Notes under the pieces: model-generated | What the model was told of the DNA's origin: nothing | Databases searched by the model: none | Seen by the model: the letters and a program-made list of their open reading frames with translations, nothing else | Position numbers and translations under genes: made by a program | Part shown: one piece after another, positions 1 through 11,811 of the stretch | How positions within the stretch are numbered: the stretch's first letter is position 1 | Layout: each line of letters opens with the position of its first letter | Origin: Ampullaceana balthica | Lineage: Eukaryota; Mollusca; Gastropoda; Lymnaeidae | Length of the DNA stretch: 64,000 bases | Assembly (NCBI GenBank): GCA_944989445.1 | Contig: CALYLW010000343.1 | Coordinates: 62,001-126,000 of the forward strand | Reading direction: 5' to 3'

Positions 1-3000
1 GGGGAGGGGTGGTACACCACGAGGCGAGCAGAGTCTGAGACAAAGTGTGTGTGTGGGGGGAGGGGTGGTACACCACGAGGCGAGCAGAGTCTGAGACAAA
101 GTGTGTGTGTGGGGGGAGGGGTGGTACACCACGAGGCGAGCAGAGTCTGAGACAAAGTGTGTGTGTGGGGGGAGGGGTGGTACACCACGAGGCGAGCAGA
201 GTCTGAGACAAAGTGTGTGTGTGGGGGGAGGGGTGGTACACCACGAGGCGAGCAGAGTCTGAGACAAACTGTGTGTGTGGGGGGAGGGGTGGTACACCAC
301 GAGGCGAGCAGAGTCTGAGACAAAGTGTGTGTGTGGGGGGAGGGGTGGTACACCACGAGGCGAGCAGAGTCTGAGACAAAGTGTGTGTGTGGGGGGAGGG
401 GTGGTACACCACGAGGCGAGCAGAGTCTGAGACAAAGTGTGTGTGTGGGGGGAGGGGTGGTACACCACGAGGCGAGCAGAGTCTGAGACAAAGTGTGTGT
501 GTGGGGGGAGGGGTGGTACACCACGAGGCGAGCAGAGTCTGAGACAAAGTGTGTGTGTGGGGGGAGGGGTGGTACACCACGAGGCGAGCAGAGTCTGAGA
601 CAAAGTGTGTGTGTGGGGGGAGGGGTGGTACACCACGAGGCGAGCAGAGTCTGAGACAAAGTGTGTGTGTGGGGGGAGGGGTGGTACACCACGAGGCGAG
701 CAGAGTCTGAGACAAAGTGTGTGTGTGGGGGGAGGGGTGGTACACCACGAGGCGAGCAGAGTCTGAGACAAAGTGTGTGTGTGGGGGGAGGGGTGGTACA
801 CCACGAGGCGAGCAGAGTCTGAGACAAAGTGTGTGTGTGGGGGGAGGGGTGGTACACCACGAGGCGAGCAGAGTCTGAGACAAAGTGTGTGTGTGGGGGG
901 AGGGGTGGTACACCACGAGGCGAGCAGAGTCTGAGACAAAGTGTGTGTGTGGGGGGAGGGGTGGTACACCACGAGGCGAGCAGAGTCTGAGACAAAGTGT
1001 GTGTGTGGGGGGAGGGGTGGTACACCACGAGGCGAGCAGAGTCTGAGACAAAGTGTGTGTGTGTGGGGGGAGGGGTGGTACACCACGAGGCGAGCAGAGT
1101 CTGAGACAAAGTGTGTGTGTGTGGGGGGAGGGGTGGTACACCACGAGGCGAGCAGAGTCTGAGACAAAGTGTGTGTGTGGGGGGAGGGGTGGTACACCAC
1201 GAGGCGAGCAGAGTCTGAGACAAAGTGTGTGTGTGGGGGGAGGGGTGGTACACCACGAGGCGAGCAGAGTCTGAGACAAAGTGTGTGTGTGGGGGGAGGG
1301 GTGGTACACCACGAGGCGAGCAGAGTCTGAGACAAAGTGTGTGTGTGGGGGGAGGGGTGGTACACCACGAGGCGAGCAGAGTCTGAGACAAAGTGTGTGT
1401 GTGGGGGGAGGGGTGGTACACCACGAGGCGAGCAGAGTCTGAGACAAAGTGTGTGTGTGGGGGGAGGGGTGGTACACCACGAGGCGAGCAGAGTCTGAGA
1501 CAAAGTGTGTGTGTGGGGGGAGGGGTGGTACACCACGAGGCGAGCAGAGTCTGAGACAAAGTGTGTGTGTGGGGGGAGGGGTGGTACACCACGAGGCGAG
1601 CAGAGTCTGAGACAAAGTGTGTGTGTGGGGGGAGGGGTGGTACACCACGAGGCGAGCAGAGTCTGAGACAAAGTGTGTGTGTGGGGGGAGGGGTGGTACA
1701 CCACGAGGCGAGCAGAGTCTGAGACAAAGTGTGTGTGTGGGGGGAGGGGTGGTACACCACGAGGCGAGCAGAGTCTGAGACAAAGTGTGTGTGTGGGGGG
1801 AGGGGTGGTACACCACGAGGCGAGCAGAGTCTGAGACAAAGTGTGTGTGTGGGGGGAGGGGTGGTACACCACGAGGCGAGCAGAGTCTGAGACAAAGTGT
1901 GTGTGTGGGGGGAGGGGTGGTACACCACGAGGCGAGCAGAGTCTGAGACAAAGTGTGTGTGTGGGGGGAGGGGTGGTACACCACGAGGCGAGCAGAGTCT
2001 GAGACAAAGTGTGTGTGTGGGGGGAGGGGTGGTACACCACGAGGCGAGCAGAGTCTGAGACAAAGTGTGTGTGTGGGGGGAGGGGTGGTACACCACGAGG
2101 CGAGCAGAGTCTGAGACAAAGTGTGTGTGTGGGGGGAGGGGTGGTACACCACGAGGCGAGCAGAGTCTGAGACAAAGTGTGTGTGTGGGGGGAGGGGTGG
2201 TACACCACGAGGCGAGCAGAGTCTGAGACAAAGTGTGTGTGTGGGGGGAGGGGTGGTACACCACGAGGCGAGCAGAGTCTGAGACAAAGTGTGTGTGTGG
2301 GGGGAGGGGTGGTACACCACGAGGCGAGCAGAGTCTGAGACAAAGTGTGTGTGTGGGGGGAGGGGTGGTACACCACGAGGCGAGCAGAGTCTGAGACAAA
2401 GTGTGTGTGTGGGGGGAGGGGTGGTACACCACGAGGCGAGCAGAGTCTGAGACAAAGTGTGTGTGTGGGGGGAGGGGTGGTACACCACGAGGCGAGCAGA
2501 GTCTGAGACAAAGTGTGTGTGTGGGGGGAGGGGTGGTACACCACGAGGCGAGCAGAGTCTGAGACAAAGTGTGTGTGTGGGGGGAGGGGTGGTACACCAC
2601 GAGGCGAGCAGAGTCTGAGACAAAGTGTGTGTGTGGGGGGAGGGGTGGTACACCACGAGGCGAGCAGAGTCTGAGACAAAGTGTGTGTGTGGGGGGAGGG
2701 GTGGTACACCACGAGGCGAGCAGAGTCTGAGACAAAGTGTGTGTGTGGGGGGAGGGGTGGTACACCACGAGGCGAGCAGAGTCTGAGACAAAGTGTGTGT
2801 GTGGGGGGAGGGGTGGTACACCACGAGGCGAGCAGAGTCTGAGACAAAGTGTGTGTGTGGGGGGAGGGGTGGTACACCACGAGGCGAGCAGAGTCTGAGA
2901 CAAAGTGTGTGTGTGGGGGGAGGGGTGGTACACCACGAGGCGAGCAGAGTCTGAGACAAAGTGTGTGTGTGGGGGGAGGGGTGGTACACCACGAGGCGAG

Positions 3001-4050
3001 CAGAGTCTGAGACAAAGTGTGTGTGTGGGGGGAGGGGTGGTACACCACGAGGCGAGCAGAGTCTGAGACAAAGTGTGTGTGTGGGGGGAGGGGTGGTACA
3101 CCACGAGGCGAGCAGAGTCTGAGACAAAGTGTGTGTGTGGGGGGAGGGGTGGTACACCACGAGGCGAGCAGAGTCTGAGACAAAGTGTGTGTGTGGGGGG
3201 AGGGGTGGTACACCACGAGGCGAGCAGAGTCTGAGACAAAGTGTGTGTGTGTGGGGGGAGGGGTGGTACACCACGAGGCGAGCAGAGTCTGAGACAAAGT
3301 GTGTGTGTGGGGGGAGGGGTGGTACACCACGAGGCGAGCAGAGTCTGAGACAAAGTGTGTGTGTGGGGGGAGGGGTGGTACACCACGAGGCGAGCAGAGT
3401 CTGAGACAAAGTGTGTGTGTGGGGGGAGGGGTGGTACACCACGAGGCGAGCAGAGTCTGAGACAAAGTGTGTGTGTGGGGGGAGGGGTGGTACACCACGA
3501 GGCGAGCAGAGTCTGAGACAAAGTGTGTGTGTGGGGGGAGGGGTGGTACACCACGAGGCGAGCAGAGTCTGAGACAAAGTGTGTGTGTGGGGGGAGGGGT
3601 GGTACACCACGAGGCGAGCAGAGTCTGAGACAAAGTGTGTGTGTGGGGGGAGGGGTGGTACACCACGAGGCGAGCAGAGTCTGAGACAAAGTGTGTGTGT
3701 GGGGGGAGGGGTGGTACACCACGAGGCGAGCAGAGTCTGAGACAAAGTGTGTGTGTGGGGGGAGGGGTGGTACACCACGAGGCGAGCAGAGTCTGAGACA
3801 AAGTGTGTGTGTGGGGGGAGGGGTGGTACACCACGAGGCGAGCAGAGTCTGAGACAAAGTGTGTGTGTGGGGGGAGGGGTGGTACACCACGAGGCGAGCA
3901 GAGTCTGAGACAAAGTGTGTGTGTGGGGGGAGGGGTGGTACACCACGAGGCGAGCAGAGTCTGAGACAAAGTGTGTGTGGGGGGAGGGGTGGTACACCAC
4001 GAGGCGAGCAGAGTCTGAGACAAAGTGTGTGTGGGGGGAGGGGTGGTACA
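1..4050. repeat. 56-bp minisatellite/satellite array, ~72 copies, cut by window edge
   Basis: A tandem array with a 56-bp period, seen because the AGGGGTGGTACACCACGAGG core recurs every 56 bases. It is very homogeneous. The main variation is the length of a (GT)n run: 58-bp units occur near 1,050, 1,110 and 3,240, and 54-bp units appear only at the right end (after about 3,960). Each unit holds a perfect short inverted repeat, GTGGT-AC-ACCAC, and a G-rich block. The array begins before base 1, so its true size is unknown. Open frames of 73-91 codons inside it arise from the repeat and stop at the TGA in GAGTCTGAGAC; I do not regard them as genes. Confidence 0.98.
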
Positions 4051-4360
4051 AGTACAGAACATGATAAAATATATGGTTAAACACATGTATAAAATTATGT
4101 TTCATTTAATGCGGACAGACGATTCAACTTACAGACTTAACTATTTAGTTGAGTTAAGTCTAATTCTAAGTCTAAGTCTAAGTATTGTAAGTTGCTAATT
4201 GAACACCATTTTAAGTTGGCGCAAAGAAACTGCGTCATAGTCATATTTTTCTTCTTTTAGAACTAAGTTTGTTATAGATTGGTATTTAGAATATACTTAG
4301 TTTTATTCTCATCTACAACTGTCATATTTTACGTACGTCATCATTCAAACTTGACTTTAA
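4051..4360. other. AT-rich spacer, nothing recognised
   Basis: Low-complexity AT-rich DNA between the satellite and a LINE tail. The only pattern seen is a short TCTAAG hexamer run near 4,160-4,180. Confidence 0.6.
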
Positions 4361-4931
4361 AAATTAATTAACAACATTTCTTCTAATAATAAACGTAGCT
4401 GTGTACAGTCATATAAGTGGTTGTTAGGATATGAATTGTTATTTAATACTTATATGGGTAATCCTTATTTCAGCGCATTTTATATTTCAAGTCATCAAAA
4501 AAACATTTTTTCAAACTTACTTCATTAATAATTATTATGAAATCTATTTTAAAATTAAAACATTATTTTTTTGTTGAAATAAAATTACTATTTTACGATT
4601 TGTACGAAATGAAAATGTGTATATTTCACTATCTTCTGCGACTAACGGTGGTGCTATTGTTGTTGTTGGAAGTCTGTTTTTAAAAACCTTTTTCTAAGTT
4701 AAAAACCACTTTAAACTCAACAAAACACACGGAAAACTAATTGAAAAGCATTAAATACTTTTTTACATTTCTGATTTAAGTGTTGAAATGAGTAAAAGTA
4801 AGTTATTTTATTTATTTTGTTCTAAAAAATTTTAATGCGCTGAAATAAGGGATTACCTTTATATGTATGTTATTATCTTTTTGTAAAGCGCTGTGAGCCC
4901 AGTTCCTTACAAATTATAACTTATCAATGTA

Positions 4932-4988
<57 letters not shown>
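4360..4988 (+). mobile_element. LINE 3' tail (copy A), interrupted by a MITE, ending in (TTA)n
   Basis: The pieces 4,360-4,456 and 4,858-4,933 together resemble the 3' region at 43,100-43,309. They share the TTCTAATAATAAACG-like segment, TGTTATTATCT, and the signature TAAAGCGCTGTGAGCCC followed by a TTCCTT block. The tail ends in an ATT/TTA microsatellite at 4,934-4,988, as usual for 3' ends of non-LTR retrotransposons. No coding part remains here. The middle is displaced by the element at 4,457-4,857. The clade is not assigned. Confidence 0.7.
4457..4857. mobile_element. 401-bp MITE with ~25-bp TIRs and a near-perfect 8-bp TSD
   Basis: The left end reads GGTAATCCTTATTTCAGCGC. The right end, reverse-complemented, gives the same sequence with one extra C. 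Flanks are CTTATATG (4,449-4,456) and TTTATATG (4,858-4,865), a 7/8 match expected of an 8-bp TSD. Removing it joins the two halves of the LINE tail at the expected place. The interior is AT-rich and non-coding. An 8-bp duplication fits hAT, P or Merlin; GG termini do not decide between them. Confidence 0.85.
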
Positions 4989-4989
<1 letters not shown>

Positions 4990-5278
4990 GTCATGTCATG
5001 CGTTACACCTGTTAGTAAAGTTTTACCTGTGAAGGAAGAAACATGATAATCCCAAACCCCGCCAGAATGATAAATATCAGGCAACCGGCCATATTTGTGA
5101 ACCTTGACCGGCCAGGGCCACATCCATGGAGCCATTTGCATTTGGCTCTCATCGCTGCTGGACTGCGGGCTGGTGTGGTGTAAACACGGACAGGTCAGCC
5201 AGGTGGACAAACTCATCGTTGGTACACAGTTGTTGATGATAGCCTTGACCTTGTGGGTGAGAAATGAGATTGATATTG
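4989..5278. other. Unique-looking spacer
   Basis: No repeat or transposon end was recognised. A 115-codon open frame on the minus strand (4,986-5,333) has no recognisable domain and runs into the degenerate repeat to the right; it is not called as a gene. Confidence 0.4.
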
Positions 5279-5490
5279 TGGGCGTGTCTATCGTTGGGCG
5301 TGGCTGGCAGTAGGCGTGTCTAAAATTGGGCATATCTGACAGTGGCCGTGTCTGGTAATGGACGTTTTTTAACAGAGAGTGTCTGTCAGTGGACGTGTCT
5401 GTCAGTGGACGTGTCTGTCAGTGGACGTGTCTGTCAGTGGACGTGTCTGTCAGTGGACGTGTCTGTCAGTGGACGTGTCTGTCTGCAGAC
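5279..5490. repeat. 16-bp minisatellite, canonical from 5,379
   Basis: The unit GTGTCTGTCAGTGGAC repeats perfectly about six times from 5,379. To the left (5,279-5,378) are diverged relatives spelled GGGCGTGTCT or GGCCGTGTCTGG, suggesting the homogeneous block expanded from one edge of an older degenerate array. Confidence 0.9.
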
Positions 5491-5710
5491 ACATTTTGTC
5501 TCAGGTGACACACCTTTGCTAATAAGATGAGCCAGTATGATCCTTACGTGCAACTAGAATGACAAACATGTAAAATGTATCATTATATAAAACAAACGCA
5601 CCCCACGGCCGGGGCCTCACCGTGGAATAATCTTGTCCAACATCACATCAGCTCCACAGCTTTGATCTAAACTCTCTCCCTGACAAACCAGCAACAACAA
5701 ACAGCCTATA

Positions 5711-6378
5711 ACAACGTAGGCTGAAGATCTTTGTTCTTACCAGTGTATCAATGAAAGGTCGTAGGTCGTAGGCCATCCAATAAGATATAACAATGTAGGC
5801 TGGAGATCTTTGTTCTTATCAGTGTATCAATGAAAGGTCGTAGGTCGTAGGCCATCCAATAAGATATAACAACGTAGGCTGGAGATCTTTGTTCTTACCA
5901 GTGTATCAATGAAAGGTCGTAGGCCATCCAATAAGATATAACAACGTAGGCTGAAGATCTTTGTTCTTACCAGTGTATCAATGAAAGGTCGTAGGCCATC
6001 CAATAAGATATAACAACGTAGGCTGGAGATCTTTGTTCTTACCAGTGTATCAATGAAAGGTCGTAGGTCGTAGGCCATCCAATAAGATATAACAACGTAG
6101 GCTGGAGATCTTTGTTCTTACCAGTGTATCAATGAAAGGTCGTAGGCCATCCAATAAGATATAACAACGTAGGCTGGAGATCTTTGTTCTTACCAGTGTA
6201 TCAATGAAAGGTCGTAGGCCATCCAATAAGATATAACAACGTAGGCTGGAGATCTTTGTTCTTACCAGTGTATCAATGAAAGGTCGTAGGCCATCCAATA
6301 AGATATAACAACGTAGGCTGGAGATCTTTGTTCTTACCAGTGTATCAATGAAAGGTCGTAGGCCATCCAATAAGATAT
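5711..6378. repeat. 72/79-bp minisatellite, ~9 copies
   Basis: Units begin ACAACGTAGGCTGGAGATCT and repeat with a 72-bp period. Some units carry an extra 7 bp (GTAGGTC duplicated within GGTCGTAGGTCGTAGG), giving 79 bp. The 72-bp period is divisible by 3, so minus-strand open frames of 83 and 106 codons encode a 24-residue repeat. They start and end within the array and are treated as artefacts. Confidence 0.95.
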
Positions 6379-6849
6379 GCGGACAACTTGAAGGACTGGC
6401 TTATCTCATTACAGTGGGTCTGTACGAGCACAGATAGTCCTGGGCCACACGACCGCCGTGTTGACACGAACCGACGCAGTGGTGAGGGTTATTGGCGACA
6501 TAGATTTTTTTAATGATCTTTTTTTTTAATTATTCTTATCACAGGCGTAGTTAGATCACGTTGTGGTGGGGCCACGGGGTGATGGGTTTAAGATGGATCA
6601 TTTACTAGGTGATGACACGTCAGCTACTGTCACATTCTGGAAGTGAATATTGTATCACATCTTGTTGGCAGTGCCTTGTCTCATTTATATTCAGCGACCA
6701 CCGAAATGTCGTAAAATAGATTGTAAGGCTGAACAAAAAAATTGCGTAGTTTTGACTTGTCAGTTTTTCAATGTCAAAGAGACACATTTTCAAGGTCACA
6801 TATTCCTAGATTTAAAGTTCAAGCTCCAAAGTGTCACGGCGATAAATAG
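6379..6849. other. Spacer without recognised genes
   Basis: Unique-looking DNA. An open frame beginning at 6,650 runs into the next array and is not supported as a gene. The sequence near 6,542 (CAGGCGTAGTTAG) faintly resembles a hAT end, but no partner end was found. Confidence 0.4.
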
Positions 6850-7004
6850 GGGGTCAAGGTCACTAGTAAATATTGGGTCAGTGTCACTAGTAAATATTGG
6901 GTCAGGGTCACCAGTAAATATTGGGTCAGTGTCACTAGTAAATATTGGGTCAGGGTCACTAGTAAATATTGGGTCAGGGTCACTTGTAAATAGTGGGTCA
7001 GGGT
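6850..7004. repeat. 24-bp minisatellite, ~6.5 copies
   Basis: The unit GGGTCAGTGTCACTAGTAAATATT (in pieces: GGGTCAGTGTCACTAG then TAAATATT) repeats with GTGT/GGGT variation. The period of 24 keeps both strands open; the apparent 8-residue peptide repeats are a consequence. Confidence 0.93.
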
Positions 7005-7218
7005 TACTGAGCAATAACAATAAAAACTATATTTGACTAAGTCAGTATGTCTTAAATGTAGAAATGGTTAGTTAGCCAGAACCTTACCTCGCTTCTGTAC
7101 TACACCACTGACAAACACATATTTACAGCAGTCAAAAAAGTATGAGGTATGCAGGGTCATAAAGTTTACAACTCTGGCTTGTCTAAAATTCCTTGAGTTT
7201 GTTTGTAGCGCTGTCCAA

Positions 7219-7980
7219 GTGAAATTTACCAGTCGTTTACCTTAGCTGAAATTTACCAGTCGTTTACCTGAGCTGAAATGTACCAGTCGTTTACCTTTGC
7301 TAAAATTTACCAGTCGTTTGCCTGAGCTGAAATTTACCAGTCGTTTACCTTAGCTGAAATTTACCAGACGTTTATCTGAGCTGAAATTTACCAGTCGTTT
7401 ATCTTAGCTGAAATTTACCAGTCGTTTACCTGAGCTGAAATTTACCAGTCGTTTACCTGAGCTGAAATTTACCAGTCGTTTACCTGAGCTGAAATTTACC
7501 AGTCGTTTACCTGAGCTGAAATGTACCAGTCGTTTATCTTAGCTAAAATTTACCGGTCGTTTACCTGAGCTGAAATTTACCAGTCGTTTACCTGGGCTGA
7601 AATGTACCAGTCTTTTACTAGAGCTGAAATGTACCAGTCGTTGACTTAAGCTGAAATGTACCAGTCGTTGACTTGAGCTGAAATGTACCAGTCGTTTACC
7701 TTAGCTGAAATTTACCAGTCGTTTACCTGAGCTGAAATTTACCAGTCGTTTACCTGAGCTGAAATGTACCAGTCGTTTACCTGAGCTGAAATTTACCAGT
7801 CGTTTACCTGAGCTGAAATGTACCAGTCGTTTACCTGAGCTGAAATGTACCAGTCGTTAACTTGAGCTGAAATGTACCAGTCGTTGACTTAAGCTGAAAT
7901 GTACCAGTCGTTAAGTTGAGCTGAAATGTACCAGTCGTTGACTTAAGCTGAAATGTACCAGTCGTTAAGTTGAGCTGAAA
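7219..7980. repeat. 27-bp minisatellite, ~28 copies
   Basis: The unit is GCTGAAATTTACCAGTCGTT followed by TACCTGA. Variants alternate ATTT/ATGT and TACCTGA/TACCTTA/GACTTAA. Towards the right end, units with GTTAAGTTGA and GTTGACTTAA alternate, so a two-unit (54-bp) subrepeat formed there late. Confidence 0.95.
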
Positions 7981-9085
7981 TAAATACCTCTTCTTGCCCT
8001 TTTTGCCCGTTACCCCAAAATATTCAAGCTTATGTGCGCGTTACCCCCCCCCCTTCAACCCCCAGACTCTAGGTACTGCTCACATGACTCAGGGATTTGG
8101 TGGATCGTTGTTAGCAAAAATGCTAATGGTGAATTTTACAAGCTTGACAAGTGTCTAAAAATGATCTGAATATGATTATGTGTAGATATTTTAAGTCAAA
8201 ACGACATGGAATATCCTTTTTCTGTAAAAAAAAATGGAGGTGGGGTTGGGATCTATTTGATAGAATTATAAACGTTTTAAGTTTGATATAATTGTTGGGT
8301 TGGTTTTTGGTCAAACGACACTGGCCATTCTAGATATAATGATAAATGAGCTCATTTTAAAGTTGTCAGGTATTCATTAACTTTATTTAATGCATCAAAT
8401 TCTTGACATCGCAATTCGAGAGGAGCACAAAACAACTTTTCTTATTAGCTCAGTTTTTAAGGCATTAATTTTAAATATCACAGACAGGATACTTGATACA
8501 GTCAAGTCATGTGGATTAAGATTATTGTCACTCGTGTCAATATAAATGAAAGTAGGGTGGATTTAGGTGTCTTCGTATAGTATGTAGGTAAGAAATCTAC
8601 ATAGTTGTCAAATTTTAAAAAATGCATTTTCTGGAAGGAACCGGTTCAATAATGGGCATATGTTCACGTACACATGACGTATTTTAATATACCTAGTGGA
8701 TTGTATAGTGGATGTTATATGTCCCAAATGAGTCTGCATTACCCCCAAGAATTCCCTTTTGACCCCAGATGAGGTAATTTACCCCTGTTCGCCGACCTCT
8801 TTCTTACGGGATGCCCGTCAGTCAATTGAGGGATTTTTTAAAAATATATATTTAAAAAAGTATTCTAAAATATTTTTTTCTAAACAAAGACGTTAACCGT
8901 GATAATTAATAGTCAATGTTTAATTTGTATGCATTAAAATAAAATATAATCTAAGGATGTTAACACAGTTCGTTTTCTGAAGGCCGGTTAAATGTTTTGA
9001 AAAAAAATGCTTCACAATGTAGACCTTCACTAAATAAATAATAAATGACAATAAAAGTGATTTGAAACATACTTATTTTCATATA
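7981..9085. other. AT-rich stretch, no gene recognised
   Basis: About 1.1 kb with only short open frames. C-rich patches occur at about 8,045 and 8,745-8,795 (TTACCCC-type strings on both sides). These might be the two ends of an unrecognised element, but I could not define termini or a TSD. Confidence 0.4.
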
Positions 9086-9237
9086 AAAAATAAGGTGTGT
9101 GTTGTTTCTTTTTGGAGGGGGGGGGTCAAAGCTTTGTGACGTATTTTTACAGGGGGGGGGGTCTAACGTTTTGTGGCAACGAGGGGGGGGGGTAAAAAAT
9201 CGGCCAAAATCGCGTGACGTAATTTATGGAAGGCCCC
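9086..9237. mobile_element. Partial GGGGCCGTCC-type MITE
   Basis: The right end reads CGTGACGTAATTTATGGAAG then GCCCC, matching in reverse complement the start of the MITE copies at 16,540 and 31,061. Internal poly-G blocks and CAAAGCTTTGTGACGTATTT also match those copies in reverse complement. The left end is missing or too diverged. It lies directly against a LINE coding fragment. Confidence 0.7.
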
Positions 9238-9630
9238 AAAGTAAAAAAAAGAGCTGCCAGATTCATTACTGGAGAATATTCAAAACTGAAAGAGTTACAC
9301 AATTAGTTAAATCATTAAACCTTGAAACGCTAGAGGATAGAAGAACCAAGAGTAAATGAGCAATAATACATAAAGCAATTCATTCTAATTTGGAAATACA
9401 ACACAAAGATTAACTTAATACAACCCTCAGATAGACAAAAGGATAAAAACACCTTTCTTATTCAGTATACAAGAACAAACTCATACAAATTCTCCTTCTT
9501 CCCGTTTAGACTTCGGGCGTGGAATGGGTTGCCTGAAGTAACCAGGAAAACCAACACTTTATCAACATTTAAAACTCTTATAAGAATGCAGGACCAGACA
9601 CAAACCATAGATAAGCGTAGGACGCAATAA
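9238..9630 (+). pseudogene. Non-LTR retrotransposon, C-terminal reverse-transcriptase-region fragment
   Basis: Decayed 3' end of a LINE open reading frame. The first frame starts with residues like KVKKRAARFITGEYS and continues with LETLEDRRTKSK before a stop at about 9,357. After at least one frameshift, the reading frame from about 9,468 gives RTNSYKFSFFPFRLRAWNGL and ends at TAA near 9,628. These are the hallmarks of the C-terminal region of jockey/CR1-like elements: a K-VQRRAARF-type block, a LETL..RR block, and a Y..SFFPR...WN.LP block. There are several in-frame stops between the blocks, so it is dead. There is no endonuclease or catalytic reverse-transcriptase core here; the copy is 5'-truncated, as usual for LINEs. 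The clade is not assigned. Confidence 0.82.
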
Positions 9631-9789
9631 TCTTTTGTATAGAAGGATGGTCTGTAACAGATAGATAAGATCAGATAAGTTATTATGACTCTTTAACATT
9701 GAACTATTTGCTCATCTGGCTCTTGTTGTAACTATGATCTTGTTCGCTTGGCATACATACCAGGGACTCTTCCAACTGGCGTGTCGGCA

Positions 9790-10225
9790 GTGGCAACGAC
9801 AAGAAACGTGACTTGAATAAATGGGCGGAGCTACGACAAGTAGGCGTGACATGGTTTGCTGGGCGGAGTTAGGACAAGTGGGCGTGACTTTAATCAAATG
9901 AGCGGAGCTACGACTAGTAGGCGAGACTTAAATAAATGGGCGGCGCTACGACAATTAGGGTTGATATGATTTGCTGGGCGGCCTTAGGACAAGTGGGTGT
10001 GACATGGTTTGCTGGGCGGAGTGAGGACAAGTGGGCGTGACTTTAATCAAATGAGCGGAGCTACGATTAGTAGGCGAGACTTTAATAAAAGGGTGGCGCT
10101 ACGGCAAGTAGACGTGACTTCAATAGCTAGGCGGAGCTACGACCCTTAGGCGAGACTTAAGTAAATGGGCGGCGCTACGGCAAGTAGACGTGACTTCAAT
10201 AGCTAGGCGGAGCTATAACAAAGTA
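9790..10225. repeat. Degenerate ~38-bp minisatellite
   Basis: Repeats of a GGGCGGAGCTACGACAAGT core with about 38-bp spacing. Each is followed by GGCGTGACTT or GGCGAGACTT and an AATAAATG, AATCAAATG or GGTTTGCT linker. The linkers recur in order, suggesting a larger repeating block of several units. It is much more diverged than the neighbouring arrays, so probably older. Confidence 0.85.
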
Positions 10226-11811
10226 GCAATGACAATAAGGTACTTACCAGATAAAAGAATTCCTAAAATACTTCCCACTTTCTCTCTCCCTACACCCGTG
10301 TGTTGTGTGGCCTGATGTAGCATTAGGTCAGTCTGACACAGTCCACATTGTCATTTGGTAGTGCCTAGTACATTGTTCATAGACACGAAGTCATGCGGGG
10401 GGGGGGAGGGCTGTAATCATACAATTTCTGAGGTAAAATGTGGGTGTAATATGTATAATAACATTAACGGTGATGGAACTTCAGATTCGGGAATGGGTCA
10501 TATTTATGGCATCCGTGTCAAAAGGGGAGAGCAATACGTTTTAACAGCCCAGTCCCAACCGCAGCTTTATGCTCGCATTGAATATTGAAGTAATATGTAT
10601 CATTTATCAACCTCGACCTTTACAAAAATATGGTTGCCAAAAAATGTCCCTCGTCATCACGCCTCGACAGGAAATACCACCCTACAATATTGTCAACAAT
10701 GACGTCACATAAATAAATCTACATTCTTGCCGTTCAGGAAATTGAAAGCTTGCCATCAATTGTATCATCTCTAGTTGTACCACCTTCCTCACCCCTTTTT
10801 CTTGTCCCATTCTATTTGTATTTAAATCATACCATCCCCGTCATTGAGTCAACTGCCTCCCCTCCATCCAGCACTCCATCACCATCAATCAATATTCACT
10901 CACTGTCCACGTCTGTCGTTCAACGTCCGCAAGCCCTCGCTAGTCTCTCGGCCAGGGGATCATAATTTATTAGTCATAGGATCAAAATCAGACACGGCGA
11001 GTTACAAAGGGAGGTGATTCGGACTGGGCTAGCGGCCCCTGCCACATAAATACGTCCCGTCTTATCTGCTGTCTTTGTGGCTGTAACTGGAACCAAGCAC
11101 CATGAATTCATCTTGCCAAACATGGGCACCGCGCTTTATTTTACTATGGTTAGTATATGTCAGTACATACAAGGTCATCTAGATTAAATGTTGATCAAAC
11201 AAAGCAGGGGAACAACAGAAGAAAAAAAATGTGTTGTCTTTCTTTCTTGTCTTTTCTCCAGCCTTGCTTTGAGAATTTTTGTCACTCCTGTTTCCATGGG
11301 TTGAATTAAAAAGTGAGAGGCGAGCAATGGCCCACTGTTGCTGTACAAAATAAAGTTGTGCAATGCCACATTTAAATCATTCACTCAATGATTTCCACAC
11401 TCACTCACTCATTTCCCCTCTCACTGTATTAAGATTCATGTAGACAAATAGATTAGTTATTTGTTTCACAACTTGTTGAATTGAGTTTATCTCTACATAA
11501 ACCGGACCATAGTGTCATCTCATCCGATATGTTCACCTGTTACCAAAGTTTGTTTACCTGATCATCCACCAAGCTTCAACATAAAATTCTGAGCATGTAC
11601 AGGCATGTCTATGAAAGTCAAGGTTTCTTGCACAACTACATCTTCACGTGGTTTTAACTGAGTGATCGAACTTCACTAGCAAGGAGCGATAACTCTGGAT
11701 ATTCTTTCTGTGCCGCAGTACGTGGTTAAAATGTTAGTTGACTCCCCTTCCACTCAAGTTGGGACAGTTTTATGATTGTCTCATTGACGTCACTGGTGGA
11801 TGTGTCCATGG
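10226..11811. other. Unique-looking region, no gene recognised
   Basis: About 1.6 kb without recognised repeats apart from a G-run near 10,397. Open frames at 10,355-10,588, 10,750-10,965 and 11,184-11,384 (minus) are 66-77 codons, have no recognisable domain, and are of a length expected by chance. If a host exon exists in the window, such unique stretches are where it would be, but I cannot support one. Confidence 0.4.

Noticed and set aside
4160..4182. Telomere-like short repeats (TCTAAG)
   Set aside because: Only about three copies, and not the TTAGGG motif; there is no sign that the window is telomeric.
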